Made by a program: the position numbers and the translations under genes
From: an uncultured Granulosicoccaceae bacterium
Lineage (GTDB): Bacteria > Pseudomonadota > Gammaproteobacteria > Granulosicoccales > Granulosicoccaceae
Reading direction: 5' to 3'
Assembly (NCBI GenBank): GCA_937957915.1
Contig: CALGNZ010000064.1
Location: 1-62,545, forward strand
Length of the DNA stretch: 62,545 nt
The notes under the pieces: generated by a model
Seen by the model: the letters and a program-made list of their open reading frames with translations, nothing else
Told to the model about the DNA's origin: nothing
Databases searched by the model: none
In this document: piece after piece, positions 27,970-37,183 of the stretch
How the letters are laid out: every line of letters starts with the position of its first letter
Position numbering within the stretch: the stretch's first letter is position 1

Positions 27970-30606
27970 ATGATTGCGAAGTCACTGTTCTTCGTACGGC
28001 TCGCGGCAGCAATTCTATTGCTGGCTGTCTGTGCATCAGCATGGGCGGTGACGCCTGCTGGTACCATCATAAAGAACCAGGCCAGTGCATCGTACAGAGA
28101 CAGTAATGGCATTATGCGTACGGCGACATCCAACCTTGTCGAAACGCTTATTCAGCAGGTGGCGGCACTTGAGTTGATGCAAACGCAGACTCGCACAGCA
28201 GCTGCCGGTCAACAGGTATTCTTTGCTCACACACTGACCAATACCGGTAATGGTGCTGACAGCTACGCGCTGACAGTAACGAATTCGGTCGGAGATGATT
28301 TCGACTATACCGGTCTGAGTATTTATGATGACAGCAATCAGGATGGGCAACCTGACAGTTACACCGCAGTTACTGTATCCCCTGGTCTGGGTATGCAGGA
28401 GCAGTGGCACTTTGTAGTCGCAGCCTCTGTGCCTGCGGGTCAGGCCAGTGCTGATACCGGGTCGCTGGATCTGCTTGTACAAAGTCAGTTTAATGCGTCG
28501 GTCTCGGCGGTTAACACAGATACCACCACACTGTCGGCTGATGCTGTAATTGAACTCGGAAAATCACTGAGTGCCACCAGTGGTGTGTCTCCGGGTGGTA
28601 CGCATACGGTGACACTTCGTTATCGAAATACCGGATCCACAGTGGCCACTGATGTGACACTGATCGATGCGTTGCCTGCCGGTATGTCCTACGTTGCAGC
28701 GTCCGGTCGCTGGAGTGAAGCGAGTGCAATAGTGCTCAGTGATAATAACCCGACTGATGCACAGGGCAGTGGCGCAACAGTGATGTACTGTGCGTACGAT
28801 GCTACCTGCATCGGGCTGGCAGAGGCCGACAGCGATATAGATGGCGACAGCAGCAATCAGGTTACTGCCATTATTTCATCCGTAGCACCTGGCGCCGTGG
28901 GGACCATTACTTTTGATGTCAACATCGACGCCGGGCTGGATACACAGTTTCTGGTAAACACCGGCGAGTTTGAGTACACCACTGGCGGCAGTACCCAAGC
29001 CAGACAACAGACTAATAGTGTGGCGTTCACTGTGTTGCATGGTGCCGAGGTGGTGATGAATGGTTCAGGCGCTGTTGCTACAGACCTGACCGCTGAGCCT
29101 AATACCGTGGCGTCAGTACCGCAGGCAACTTCTGTATTTTTTGATAACTATGTCTGGAACGCCGGTAATGGACCAGACACGATTGATATTACCATCGACA
29201 ACGGGTCCAGTACGTTCCCTGCCGGTACCCTGTTTCGAGTGTTGCAGCAAGATGGATTAACCCCACTGCTTGATACCAGTGGTAATGGCTTGCCAGATAC
29301 AGGCCCGTTGTTACCCGGTGAATTTTACAAGGTGGTGGTGCAGGCTATTCCACCCGCCTCTGCGGTCGGAACCAATGGCGGGGCGGGCTTCTCTGTCGGA
29401 GCCGTGGCGACATCCGCGTTTGATGCGAGCAAATTAAACCCGATGCTCAACCGATTGCTGGCAATCAGTGCGGCGACGGTAGACATAACCAATGTTGCAG
29501 TAGTTGCAGATACCAATAGCGTGGGTGATGGTACCGGACCGGAGACTGATTCGGTCATGGTTCTTGATGCAAGTGCCGGCGAGACTGTCACCTTTGAGCT
29601 CTTTATTAACAACACGGGTCCTACGCCCGGCAGCCACGATCTGGCGGTAAGTACCGCGGATGATTTCGCTGTCATTGAGTTGCCAACCGACTGGACCGTG
29701 AGCTTCAGACTGGATGGCGAGACTGAGGAAATAACCAATACCGGTTTAATTAACCCGGGTGAGCATGTGTTGGTGCATGCGGACGTGACAGTGCCGGTGG
29801 ATCAAACCGGCGGTGAGGTGAGTTTGTACTTTCGGGCACTCAACGAGTCGACAGGTTCACTCGACATCATTCACGACAGCGTTAACGTGATTGAACAGGA
29901 GCAGTTACTGCTGGTCTCGGACCAGACCGGTCAAACTGACCGGGGCGGTAGCTATACCTATAACCATTCACTGTCGGCGTCTGGCAATGTCACGGTCACT
30001 AATCTGCAGTTAACCACACAGGACAGTGGCGCCGGCTGGACATCTATCGTGTATGAAGATACCGATGGCAGTGGTGATCTGTCCGGGGCGGATGTACTGG
30101 TGACGTCAATCGCCTCACTGGCGCCGGGGCAGGTGGTGCCCTTGTTTGTAAAAGTCTTTGCGCCATCCAATGCCGAGTTGCTGAGTGTAAACAACACAAC
30201 GCTTACTGCCAGCTGGAATGGCGGTGCTGATAGCCTGGTCGTCACCGATGTTACCCGCGTTACAGAAAGTGAGCTCAGTATTGTCAAGGAGCAGGCGCTG
30301 GATCTGGGCTGCGACGGGGCACTTGATAGCAGCTACGGTGTAGCCAGTTTTTCTGTAGAGCCGGGTAACAATTGTGTGAGCTATCGATTGACTGCCAGCA
30401 ATGACGGCTCGAACACGGTTTATAACGTCGATATCGCAGATGCAACACCGGCGTTTACTGCCTACACGGGTGTGGCCACCTGTGCACACAGCGGCTGCAC
30501 TGTAGTGGAGCCTGCCAATGGCGCCTATGGCAATATTGTGGCAACGCTGCCGTCACTGCTCGCCGGTGCGTCGGTAGTGCTTACTTTTAGTGTACGGGTT
30601 GAATAG
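27970..30606 (+). CDS. Exported multi-DUF11 repeat protein (gene E)
   Basis: 878 residues from the ATG (MIAKSLFFVRLAAAILLLAV, cut near ASAWA). A GTG at 27949 overlapping the previous stop is also possible (885 aa). The N-terminal module is AGTIIKNQASASYRDSNG ... SNLVETLIQQ, followed by about six DUF11/Ig-like units (LTNTGNGADSY, RYRNTGSTVATDV, NNTGPTPGSHDL). The C-terminal module has cysteines in DLGCDG, EPGNNCVSY and TCAHSGC and ends TFSVRVE. Its layout closely parallels gene B, so B and E look like paralogues. The stop codon overlaps the GTG of gene F by one base. Confidence 0.85.
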   Translation: MIAKSLFFVRLAAAILLLAVCASAWAVTPAGTIIKNQASASYRDSNGIMRTATSNLVETLIQQVAALELMQTQTRTAAAGQQVFFAHTLTNTGNGADSYALTVTNSVGDDFDYTGLSIYDDSNQDGQPDSYTAVTVSPGLGMQEQWHFVVAASVPAGQASADTGSLDLLVQSQFNASVSAVNTDTTTLSADAVIELGKSLSATSGVSPGGTHTVTLRYRNTGSTVATDVTLIDALPAGMSYVAASGRWSEASAIVLSDNNPTDAQGSGATVMYCAYDATCIGLAEADSDIDGDSSNQVTAIISSVAPGAVGTITFDVNIDAGLDTQFLVNTGEFEYTTGGSTQARQQTNSVAFTVLHGAEVVMNGSGAVATDLTAEPNTVASVPQATSVFFDNYVWNAGNGPDTIDITIDNGSSTFPAGTLFRVLQQDGLTPLLDTSGNGLPDTGPLLPGEFYKVVVQAIPPASAVGTNGGAGFSVGAVATSAFDASKLNPMLNRLLAISAATVDITNVAVVADTNSVGDGTGPETDSVMVLDASAGETVTFELFINNTGPTPGSHDLAVSTADDFAVIELPTDWTVSFRLDGETEEITNTGLINPGEHVLVHADVTVPVDQTGGEVSLYFRALNESTGSLDIIHDSVNVIEQEQLLLVSDQTGQTDRGGSYTYNHSLSASGNVTVTNLQLTTQDSGAGWTSIVYEDTDGSGDLSGADVLVTSIASLAPGQVVPLFVKVFAPSNAELLSVNNTTLTASWNGGADSLVVTDVTRVTESELSIVKEQALDLGCDGALDSSYGVASFSVEPGNNCVSYRLTASNDGSNTVYNVDIADATPAFTAYTGVATCAHSGCTVVEPANGAYGNIVATLPSLLAGASVVLTFSVRVE

Positions 30607-33600
30607 TGGCTGGGTTACGCTGTGGTAGAAGTACCTTGGGTAAGGGCTGCTCACGCACAAGTAGCGTGTCGAGTGCCTGTGTTTCGCTTGCATTGATGTT
30701 GATGTTTTGCGTAGGGATACTGCTGCCGGAGCACGACGCTCGCGCTGAAGGCGCATGGCAAATGGGCTTGTTTGAAGGTACCAGCCATCGTCAGCCGCTG
30801 CGTGAAACGCACACCGGAGCGGGTGTCAATATATTAAACGTGGATATCCTGACGCCGGGTGAGGTGATCAACGTGCACGTCTGCGGCACGGCTGATACCA
30901 ATAACATTCGCGTTCGAATATTCGACCCTTCCGGTAATTCTGTTTATGACAACACAGATGTTGCCAATGTTTCCTGTGCCAGTGATTTTAATACAACCTG
31001 GGACCCTGCAGTCACCAACCCGCACCAGTATGTAGCACCGGCTTCGGGTACCTACATGATGTACCTGACCAACAATAACGGTACTTACATGAACCGCTAT
31101 GATGTGACGGTGACTAACAGTGTCAATGATATTATCGACCCGCGTATCGCTGGCGGGCGTCTGTGGTCACTGTACTGGTATTTTAATGCAAGCTCCTATG
31201 CAGAAACGCGCTCAACCGATGCTGATTTGTATGTCGTTGCAGATGGTGGATTTGTTGGTACCTACTTTATCTGGGAGCTCGATCTCAACAATTTTGCGGG
31301 TTTCGTTTACTCATTGAGAGCAAACGATTTAGGGGTAACCAGCCCCAATGCGGCTGGAGATGTCGTAGCCGGTTTGAGTGTGCCCACCAATAATAACTCC
31401 ATTGTTGCGAAGTTTCCGATCTACCTCGGCTATCCGGCCAAGAGTTTTCCCGAGCCGGTTGGGGGTGTAAACATATCGGATCTGAGTTTTATCGATAGTG
31501 ATGGAGAGGATTCCGGTATTTCTCCGGGTACCACGAGCTCGGTACAGGACAGCGGTACATTTTCGTTTACCACGAATCTGACTACCAGCGGTGTCTACGA
31601 AATTATTATTGACACCAATAGCCCCACTGGCAGTGGTCCGGATGGTATCTACGGGCAGGGTGATGTGTTTCTGCGCGGCAATGCGCTGCCCGGGGTTAAC
31701 AATGTTGTCTGGAATGGTGAAGACAATAACGGGGTTGTGCTGCCGAACGGTGCCTATACTGCTACGTTAAGTGTGCGAACCGGTGAGTTTCACTTCACCT
31801 CGTATGATGTGGAAACCAGTGGTGGAGCTGGTAATGTCGGTATAAAAATGTATCGGGCGCAGGTTAATGGTGCAAGCCTGCCAACTACGCTGTACTGGGA
31901 TGATCACACGGTTCTGAACAGCGCAGCTGCCAATGCCTTTAACCAGGAAGGTATCTACGACGGTGACCATAACTGGGGGACGTTCTCCGCCGGTGGCATC
32001 GGCGATGGTTCGTATATAGATACGTACACGTTTGGGTTGATTGAGGAGCCCAATCCGGTTGGCGTGGCAGTGACCGAGAATGATGTACCGATGCCAACTG
32101 TCACCAAGAGTTTTTCTCCATCCACCATCACCAGTGGTGGCAGCAGCACCATGAGTATCGAGATTAGTTATCAGGGTAGTATTGATCTGACCGGTGTCAC
32201 GCTGATGGATAATATGCCGCTGGGTATGTCACTGTTATCAGATCCTGGTTCTATCGTTGTCAGTGGCGCGGGTTGTTCGGGTTTCAGCTTTGGTGCCGGA
32301 ACCGTGGCGGGCGCGGCCGAGCTTGAAGTAATCGACGGCAATATTATCGCTGGCAGCACCTGTACTATTTCCGCGCAGGTAACCGGCACTTTGCCCGGTG
32401 ATCTGGTTAACACCACATCCGGTGTGGGCAGCAACGAGCTGGCGGTCGGAGTGGTCAGTAACGGCGCATCGCTTATTGTCGAGCCGCCGCCCGCCGGTGT
32501 CGCCTATCAATGCGATGGCTATATTGTCGAGTCTGAAAGCGCCGGGCTGGCAACCAGTCTTTATAATATTGATGCAAGTGTCGACCCGTTTCAGCGTCAG
32601 GAGTTTGCATCGGCAGCCTATGCGCCAACGTCTGGCTACAGCTATAGTGGTTTGGCCTACAATCCAATCGATAACTATCTTTATGCAATTGTGACCGACA
32701 CCGATGGCGCGGCGGCCAGCCCGTTGCGCGGGTCAGTGCTGCAAATCGACAGCGCCGGTGGTGTTGTGAACCTCGGTTTACCGGTGCGCGGGCCGAACAC
32801 GATGTCCATGCCTGTATTGTCTGATCGCTTTAGTGGCGGCACGTTTACCGAAGACGGTCGTTATATCGTGGTAACGGATACCGGCGCCACAGCGTATTCC
32901 GGCGCGTCGATTCCACTGGTGGAGCGAGGCCTTATTCTGGACATCGATATCAATAGCAGTCCGCCGCAGGTTTTGTTTAACCGGCGGCACGGGCGCAACC
33001 TCAACGATATAGTTGCTCACCCCAATGGCTCACTGTATAGCCATACCTCAACAGAAGGGCTGATGACCGTCAGCAGCACGACCGGTGCAGTGTCTGTGAT
33101 CGGCGGCAATGTTTCAACCACCCTGACCAGTATGGTTGCCAACGCCTGGGGTGAAATACAAGGCCATGGTGCTGACGGAAATTTCTACACACTCGATAGT
33201 ACCAGTGGTGTTGGTACTTTATTGAGTGCGCTGACCGGCCTTGCAACGGCAGACGGTGCCTCTTGTACCTTTGGTGGTGCGCTGCGCAAATCCGCCAGTA
33301 GTGCAACCGTTGATCCGGGGCAGAGTGTGGTCTATACACTATCGGTTGTTAACCCCACCGATTCGGTAGTGAATTTTACATTGACGGATACACTCGGGGA
33401 TAGCCGTACGTTTGTAGATGGATCGTTGGTTAATCCGCTCGGTGGCAGCGTCAATGCCTATGGCGGGACGAATCAGCTCACCATCACCGGTGCGACACTG
33501 GCTGCCAATTCCACCGCCGAAGTTCAGTTCGAAGTGTATTTCCCCTACGACTACACAATGGGTGACAGTGGCAATCAGGCTCAATTACTGGGGCTCGCGG

Positions 33601-35288
33601 GGGGCACGGTATTGTCTGATGACCCGAGTACTAATACACAGCCTGATCAAACTTTGGTAGATGTGTTGCAAAATACGTCGTTGGGTGTTGCCAAGCAGGT
33701 TTCTATAAACGGAACTGAGGCGACCATTGAAATTACTGTGCGTAACTTTGGTAACACAGCGGTTGATAACCTGTCACTGGTGGATGATCTCGATGCCGTG
33801 TTTGGCGCTGGAAACTATGTGATAACAAACCCGCCCGTGCTGGTGGCCGATCCGGGAATGGTAACACTGGCCGGTAGCTATACCGGCAGTGGAACAAATA
33901 CAAAGTTGTTTGACCCGGTCGACGGAGGTTTGCTTGAGGTGGGTGCTGCCGTTGGTGTGCGATTTACCGTGTCTATTACTTCAATCACTGATGTCGGCCT
34001 CGGCATTGGCAACTATTCGAATCAGGCTGAGGCTCAGGGTGAAGGGCCGGCAGGTGGCGGGGTTGCTGATTTGTCGATGGCAGGGGTCAATGCCGATCCT
34101 GATAACAACGGCCTTCCTGATGAAGAGAGTGCGACGCTTTTCAGTCTGGAACAACTGATAGTAATCGAGGGCGTTGTGTTTAACGATAATGGTATTGGCG
34201 GCGTTGCGCACGACGGCGTGCGTGGCAGCGGCGAGGCAGCGCTTGCCGGGGTTACTGTAGAGGTGCGTGATAATACAGGTGCATCTCTCATTGGCAGTGC
34301 GGTTACTGCCGCAGATGGCAACTATCAGATTGCCATTCCGTCGAGCTATGGTTCTACAGCAGTGGCCGGCAGCGTGGTCGATACCGAAGGCTATATGGCA
34401 ATCTCAGAGTATTTTCGGGAAGACCCGGGTAATACCGGCAGTGTTACTGACGGTCTAATTAACTTTACACCGTTGCTCACGCACCCGACCAGCTACAAGC
34501 TCGACTTTGGTCGTGTGCGCAAACCGGTGTGGGTCGCTGACAGCGTAGCGGAAAAAGAGCCGGGCGGGGTTGTCTACCACAGTCACCGCTATACACCGCA
34601 CAGTAGCGGCACCCTTGATTTCTCGATTGTGTCTGAAAGCAGTTTGCCTGCTAATTCAACGTGGCAGTCTGTACTGTTTCTAGACGACAACTGTAATGGT
34701 GCGCTGGACCCGGGCGAGACTAACGTGCCGGCGTCGGTGTCTGCGAGCGTCGCCTCGACACCGTTGGTCTGCGTCATCAGTAAAGTGTTTGTACCGACCG
34801 ATGTTAGTGATGGCGACACTTATACGTATAGCGTTCAGGCAACCATGACCTATGAAGACAGTGCCGCTACCGGGCATGCGGTGGTAATCCAGCAGTCAAT
34901 TACTGACATGACGCGTGTTATCAGTGCCGAAGAGGGTTTGCTGGTGTTATCAAAAACAGTGCGCAATGTGTCGACTGCGGGTACTCCGACTACCAGCAAC
35001 GCGGCGCTGCCAGGGCATACGCTCGGTTACAATATAGTTTTTAGTAACACCGGCGGCGGTGCTATTACCGATCTGCTGATTTCTGATCATACGCCGGCTT
35101 ACAGCACGTTGGCGCAACCGGTTACGTGCCCGGCTACACTGCCGGACGGAATCAGTAACTGTACGGTTATCGCACCATCAGCTGCGGAGAACGTTGCCGG
35201 GTACAGTGGTGATGTACAGTGGACATTCGAAGGCGCCCTGACGTCAGGGGCCTCAGGCCAGCTGGGCTATGAAGTCGCTGTTGAGTAG
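30606..35288 (+). CDS. Large exported DUF11 protein with several Ig types (gene F)
   Basis: 1560 residues with a GTG start inside the previous stop (TAGTG). The signal peptide ends near EHDARA (about residue 47). The first ~450 residues differ from the other genes: VDILTPGEVINVHVCGTADT, then FlgD-like Ig strands (NVVWNGEDNNGVVLPNGAYT). DUF11 domains follow (SFSPSTITSGGSSTMSIEIS), then a propeller-like segment (YSGLAYNPIDNYLYAIVTDT), more DUF11 units and an SdrD-B-like domain (GVRGSGEAALAGVTVEVRDN). The cysteine-bearing C-terminus ends YEVAVE. It lacks the N-terminal module of B, C and E. It is probably the largest secreted partner, perhaps a tip or adhesive component; that role is inference. 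Confidence 0.85.
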   Translation: MAGLRCGRSTLGKGCSRTSSVSSACVSLALMLMFCVGILLPEHDARAEGAWQMGLFEGTSHRQPLRETHTGAGVNILNVDILTPGEVINVHVCGTADTNNIRVRIFDPSGNSVYDNTDVANVSCASDFNTTWDPAVTNPHQYVAPASGTYMMYLTNNNGTYMNRYDVTVTNSVNDIIDPRIAGGRLWSLYWYFNASSYAETRSTDADLYVVADGGFVGTYFIWELDLNNFAGFVYSLRANDLGVTSPNAAGDVVAGLSVPTNNNSIVAKFPIYLGYPAKSFPEPVGGVNISDLSFIDSDGEDSGISPGTTSSVQDSGTFSFTTNLTTSGVYEIIIDTNSPTGSGPDGIYGQGDVFLRGNALPGVNNVVWNGEDNNGVVLPNGAYTATLSVRTGEFHFTSYDVETSGGAGNVGIKMYRAQVNGASLPTTLYWDDHTVLNSAAANAFNQEGIYDGDHNWGTFSAGGIGDGSYIDTYTFGLIEEPNPVGVAVTENDVPMPTVTKSFSPSTITSGGSSTMSIEISYQGSIDLTGVTLMDNMPLGMSLLSDPGSIVVSGAGCSGFSFGAGTVAGAAELEVIDGNIIAGSTCTISAQVTGTLPGDLVNTTSGVGSNELAVGVVSNGASLIVEPPPAGVAYQCDGYIVESESAGLATSLYNIDASVDPFQRQEFASAAYAPTSGYSYSGLAYNPIDNYLYAIVTDTDGAAASPLRGSVLQIDSAGGVVNLGLPVRGPNTMSMPVLSDRFSGGTFTEDGRYIVVTDTGATAYSGASIPLVERGLILDIDINSSPPQVLFNRRHGRNLNDIVAHPNGSLYSHTSTEGLMTVSSTTGAVSVIGGNVSTTLTSMVANAWGEIQGHGADGNFYTLDSTSGVGTLLSALTGLATADGASCTFGGALRKSASSATVDPGQSVVYTLSVVNPTDSVVNFTLTDTLGDSRTFVDGSLVNPLGGSVNAYGGTNQLTITGATLAANSTAEVQFEVYFPYDYTMGDSGNQAQLLGLAGGTVLSDDPSTNTQPDQTLVDVLQNTSLGVAKQVSINGTEATIEITVRNFGNTAVDNLSLVDDLDAVFGAGNYVITNPPVLVADPGMVTLAGSYTGSGTNTKLFDPVDGGLLEVGAAVGVRFTVSITSITDVGLGIGNYSNQAEAQGEGPAGGGVADLSMAGVNADPDNNGLPDEESATLFSLEQLIVIEGVVFNDNGIGGVAHDGVRGSGEAALAGVTVEVRDNTGASLIGSAVTAADGNYQIAIPSSYGSTAVAGSVVDTEGYMAISEYFREDPGNTGSVTDGLINFTPLLTHPTSYKLDFGRVRKPVWVADSVAEKEPGGVVYHSHRYTPHSSGTLDFSIVSESSLPANSTWQSVLFLDDNCNGALDPGETNVPASVSASVASTPLVCVISKVFVPTDVSDGDTYTYSVQATMTYEDSAATGHAVVIQQSITDMTRVISAEEGLLVLSKTVRNVSTAGTPTTSNAALPGHTLGYNIVFSNTGGGAITDLLISDHTPAYSTLAQPVTCPATLPDGISNCTVIAPSAAENVAGYSGDVQWTFEGALTSGASGQLGYEVAVE

Positions 35289-35748
35289 CGGTTGAAATGG
35301 CAGTGGCGGCCATAGGTCGCAGAAAGTATAAAACTATAATGCGCTGCAACGCCTCCTCACTCACCAGGAAATTGTAGTATTGCACCTTGTCATCCAGTAG
35401 TGACGGATAATGGTCTGTGGGTGCATCGCTGATACCGTTTGTATTATTTCCTAAAACAATGCGGCGTTTGTACTGTGGCCGGGCAGGGCTGTGTGGTCCT
35501 CTGAAGCATCCGGAATGCAAACGATTCCAACCTGTGAGCGTGTATGCTAACCTGACCGTTAAGCGGAATTGCAGCTACGCGCTTGCACCTTCTCGTAATT
35601 GTGCAGTCGTTGGCAGTATTTCCGGATACTACGATGTTTGCGCCATGTTGACTGCTCATTTAGTCTTCATGGGTGCGCATGCTTTTAAAATATGCTCTAA
35701 GGCATGCTCTCAAACATGCTCTTACAATTGTGAAGGAGGATCACACAT
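35289..35748. other. Intergenic region upstream of the TRAP genes
   Basis: 460 bp without a supported gene. TATAAAACTATAAT at about 35327-35340 is AT-rich, but no matching -35 is seen. A reverse-strand frame (to 35520) reads protein-like for about 50 codons but runs on antisense to gene F, so I do not call it. The tandem array 35679-35727 abuts the TAXI gene. Confidence 0.45.
35679..35727. repeat. 12-13-bp tandem repeat ATGCTC, 4 units
   Basis: Units start at 35679, 35692, 35704 and 35716 (ATGCTTTTAAAAT, ATGCTCTAAGGC, ATGCTCTCAAAC, ATGCTCTTACAA). They lie just before the GAAGGAGG ribosome binding site of the TAXI gene. Confidence 0.8.
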
Positions 35749-36744
35749 ATGCAAATGAACAAGTCCCTGAACAGAGTTTCCCGGGTAGGCAGAACGTTCG
35801 GACTGGCCGTGCTTGCGACCGGTCTGCTGGGTACCACCGCACACAGCGCTGATACATTTGTTCGTATGGTATCAGGGCCGTCCGGCGGATCCTGGTATCC
35901 GCTCGGCGCCAAAATCATGCAGGTTATGGATGAGGAAATCGACGGCATCACCACGTCAAACACCTCTGGTGGTGGTATCTCCAACATACTTGCAGTTAAC
36001 GACGGCGATGCCGAAGTCGGCTTTTCATACGCCCATACTGCTGCTAACGGTGTAAGTGGTACTGGCAAATTTACCAAGCCGCAAAAAAATGTCAGTCATC
36101 TGGCAACCTTGTATGGCTCGATGTTTCAGGTGGCAGTGCGTGAAGACAGCCCGATAAAATCCTTCGAGGACATGAAAGGCGCCAATATCTCTCCCGGTAA
36201 AGCCAAGTGGACCGGTACTGCGTTCGCCGAGGCGATTCTCAAGGAATACGGCATCTCGTTTGACAGTATCCGTGAGAATGGCGGTACCGTACACCATGTG
36301 AGCTACACCGAATCGGTAGCACTGATGAAGGATGGCCATATCGATGCATTTATGGCGGCCACCAACATGCCTCAGGCATCTTTCCTTGAGCTCGAGCAAA
36401 GCCCTGGTATTCGCTTCATTGGTATAAATGATCCGGCCAAACAGCAGAAAATACTCGCCGACAATCCCGGCTTTGTGCCAGGTGTTATGCCCAAAGGTGT
36501 TTATGAAAGCATAGACGAAGATATAAACACGCTGGGTATTACTGTAAACATGGTCGTGAGTTCAGAGCTGTCAGAAGAGCTGGTTTACAACATGTGCAAA
36601 TCGCTCTGGGCGAACTATGACAAGTTCGTCGAAGTGAAAAGCGTATGGAAGCGAGTCAAGCAGGAAGACGCATTAAAAGGCGTGGCCATTCCGGTACATC
36701 CTGGCGCGCAAAAGTGTTACGACGAGCTCGGTGTAAAGGGCTAG
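35749..36744 (+). CDS. TAXI-family TRAP transporter solute-binding protein
   Basis: 331 residues with an ATG after a near-perfect GAAGGAGG. The signal peptide ends near GTTAHSA. The mature start, FVRMVSGPSGGSWYPLGAKI, is the TAXI-family signature, followed by ISNILAVNDGDAEVGFSYAH. The protein binds a solute, usually a carboxylic acid, in the periplasm for the TRAP permease encoded next. The adjacent CoA-ligase and beta-oxidation genes suggest an organic acid that is activated after uptake. Confidence 0.93.
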   Translation: MQMNKSLNRVSRVGRTFGLAVLATGLLGTTAHSADTFVRMVSGPSGGSWYPLGAKIMQVMDEEIDGITTSNTSGGGISNILAVNDGDAEVGFSYAHTAANGVSGTGKFTKPQKNVSHLATLYGSMFQVAVREDSPIKSFEDMKGANISPGKAKWTGTAFAEAILKEYGISFDSIRENGGTVHHVSYTESVALMKDGHIDAFMAATNMPQASFLELEQSPGIRFIGINDPAKQQKILADNPGFVPGVMPKGVYESIDEDINTLGITVNMVVSSELSEELVYNMCKSLWANYDKFVEVKSVWKRVKQEDALKGVAIPVHPGAQKCYDELGVKG

Positions 36745-36785
36745 ACATTAGCATTCGTTAGGCAGCCGGTCGTCTCTGGCTAACG

Positions 36786-36813
36786 GTCTCCTGGCTAACA
36801 CTGGCCAGGAGAC
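36786..36813. other. Stem-loop after the TAXI gene
   Basis: GTCTCCTGGC (36786-36795) and GCCAGGAGAC (36804-36813) form a perfect stem around TAACACTG. There is no T run. It may stabilise the binding-protein message or attenuate transcription into the permease. Confidence 0.7.
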
Positions 36814-36861
36814 TGCCGGTAACACTGCTGATGTAGCGAGCATGCCATCACTGGTGAGTTT

Positions 36862-36910
36862 AAGTGCTCAATTAAAGTGCTCGGTCAAAGTGCTCAGTTA
36901 AAGTGCAGTG
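36862..36910. repeat. 13-bp tandem repeat AAGTGCTCAGTTA, about 3.7 units
   Basis: Units start at 36862, 36875, 36888 and 36901 (the last truncated). This non-coding array lies between the hairpin and the permease gene. Confidence 0.85.
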
Positions 36911-37183
36911 CACCGTGTGAAACAACCTGCATAGTTTTGCGCCTAACCAAGTACGCCGCAGCGCGCGTTTCCGACAGCAGACTCCCCGGACTTTAAGGGC
37001 TGAGCTTTAAAGAGGTGCCTGTACGAAGATCAATGTCTGACTCGAACATCCAACCCTTCGATGTCACCGCGCAATCGCCGCACAATTTTAGGCACCGCAT
37101 TCTCGGTCACTCTTCGTTAGAGGAACCAGAGTCTGACGGTCGTTTGCATTGCCAGCACCCTTTTTCACCTGTAACGAGATCCG

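Larger units (their letters stand above)
36745..37183. other. Gap between TAXI gene and permease, with hairpin and repeats
   Basis: 439 bp without a convincing gene. A perfect 10-bp hairpin (36786-36813) and a 13-bp tandem array (36862-36910) lie here. A 60-codon frame ending at 37197 overlaps the permease start and looks like chance. Confidence 0.5.

Noticed and set aside
35289..35520. A reverse-strand gene with a protein-like stretch (LLDDKVQYYNFLVSEEALQR)
   Set aside because: The frame continues antisense through the end of gene F, has no clear start signal, and matches no family I know.
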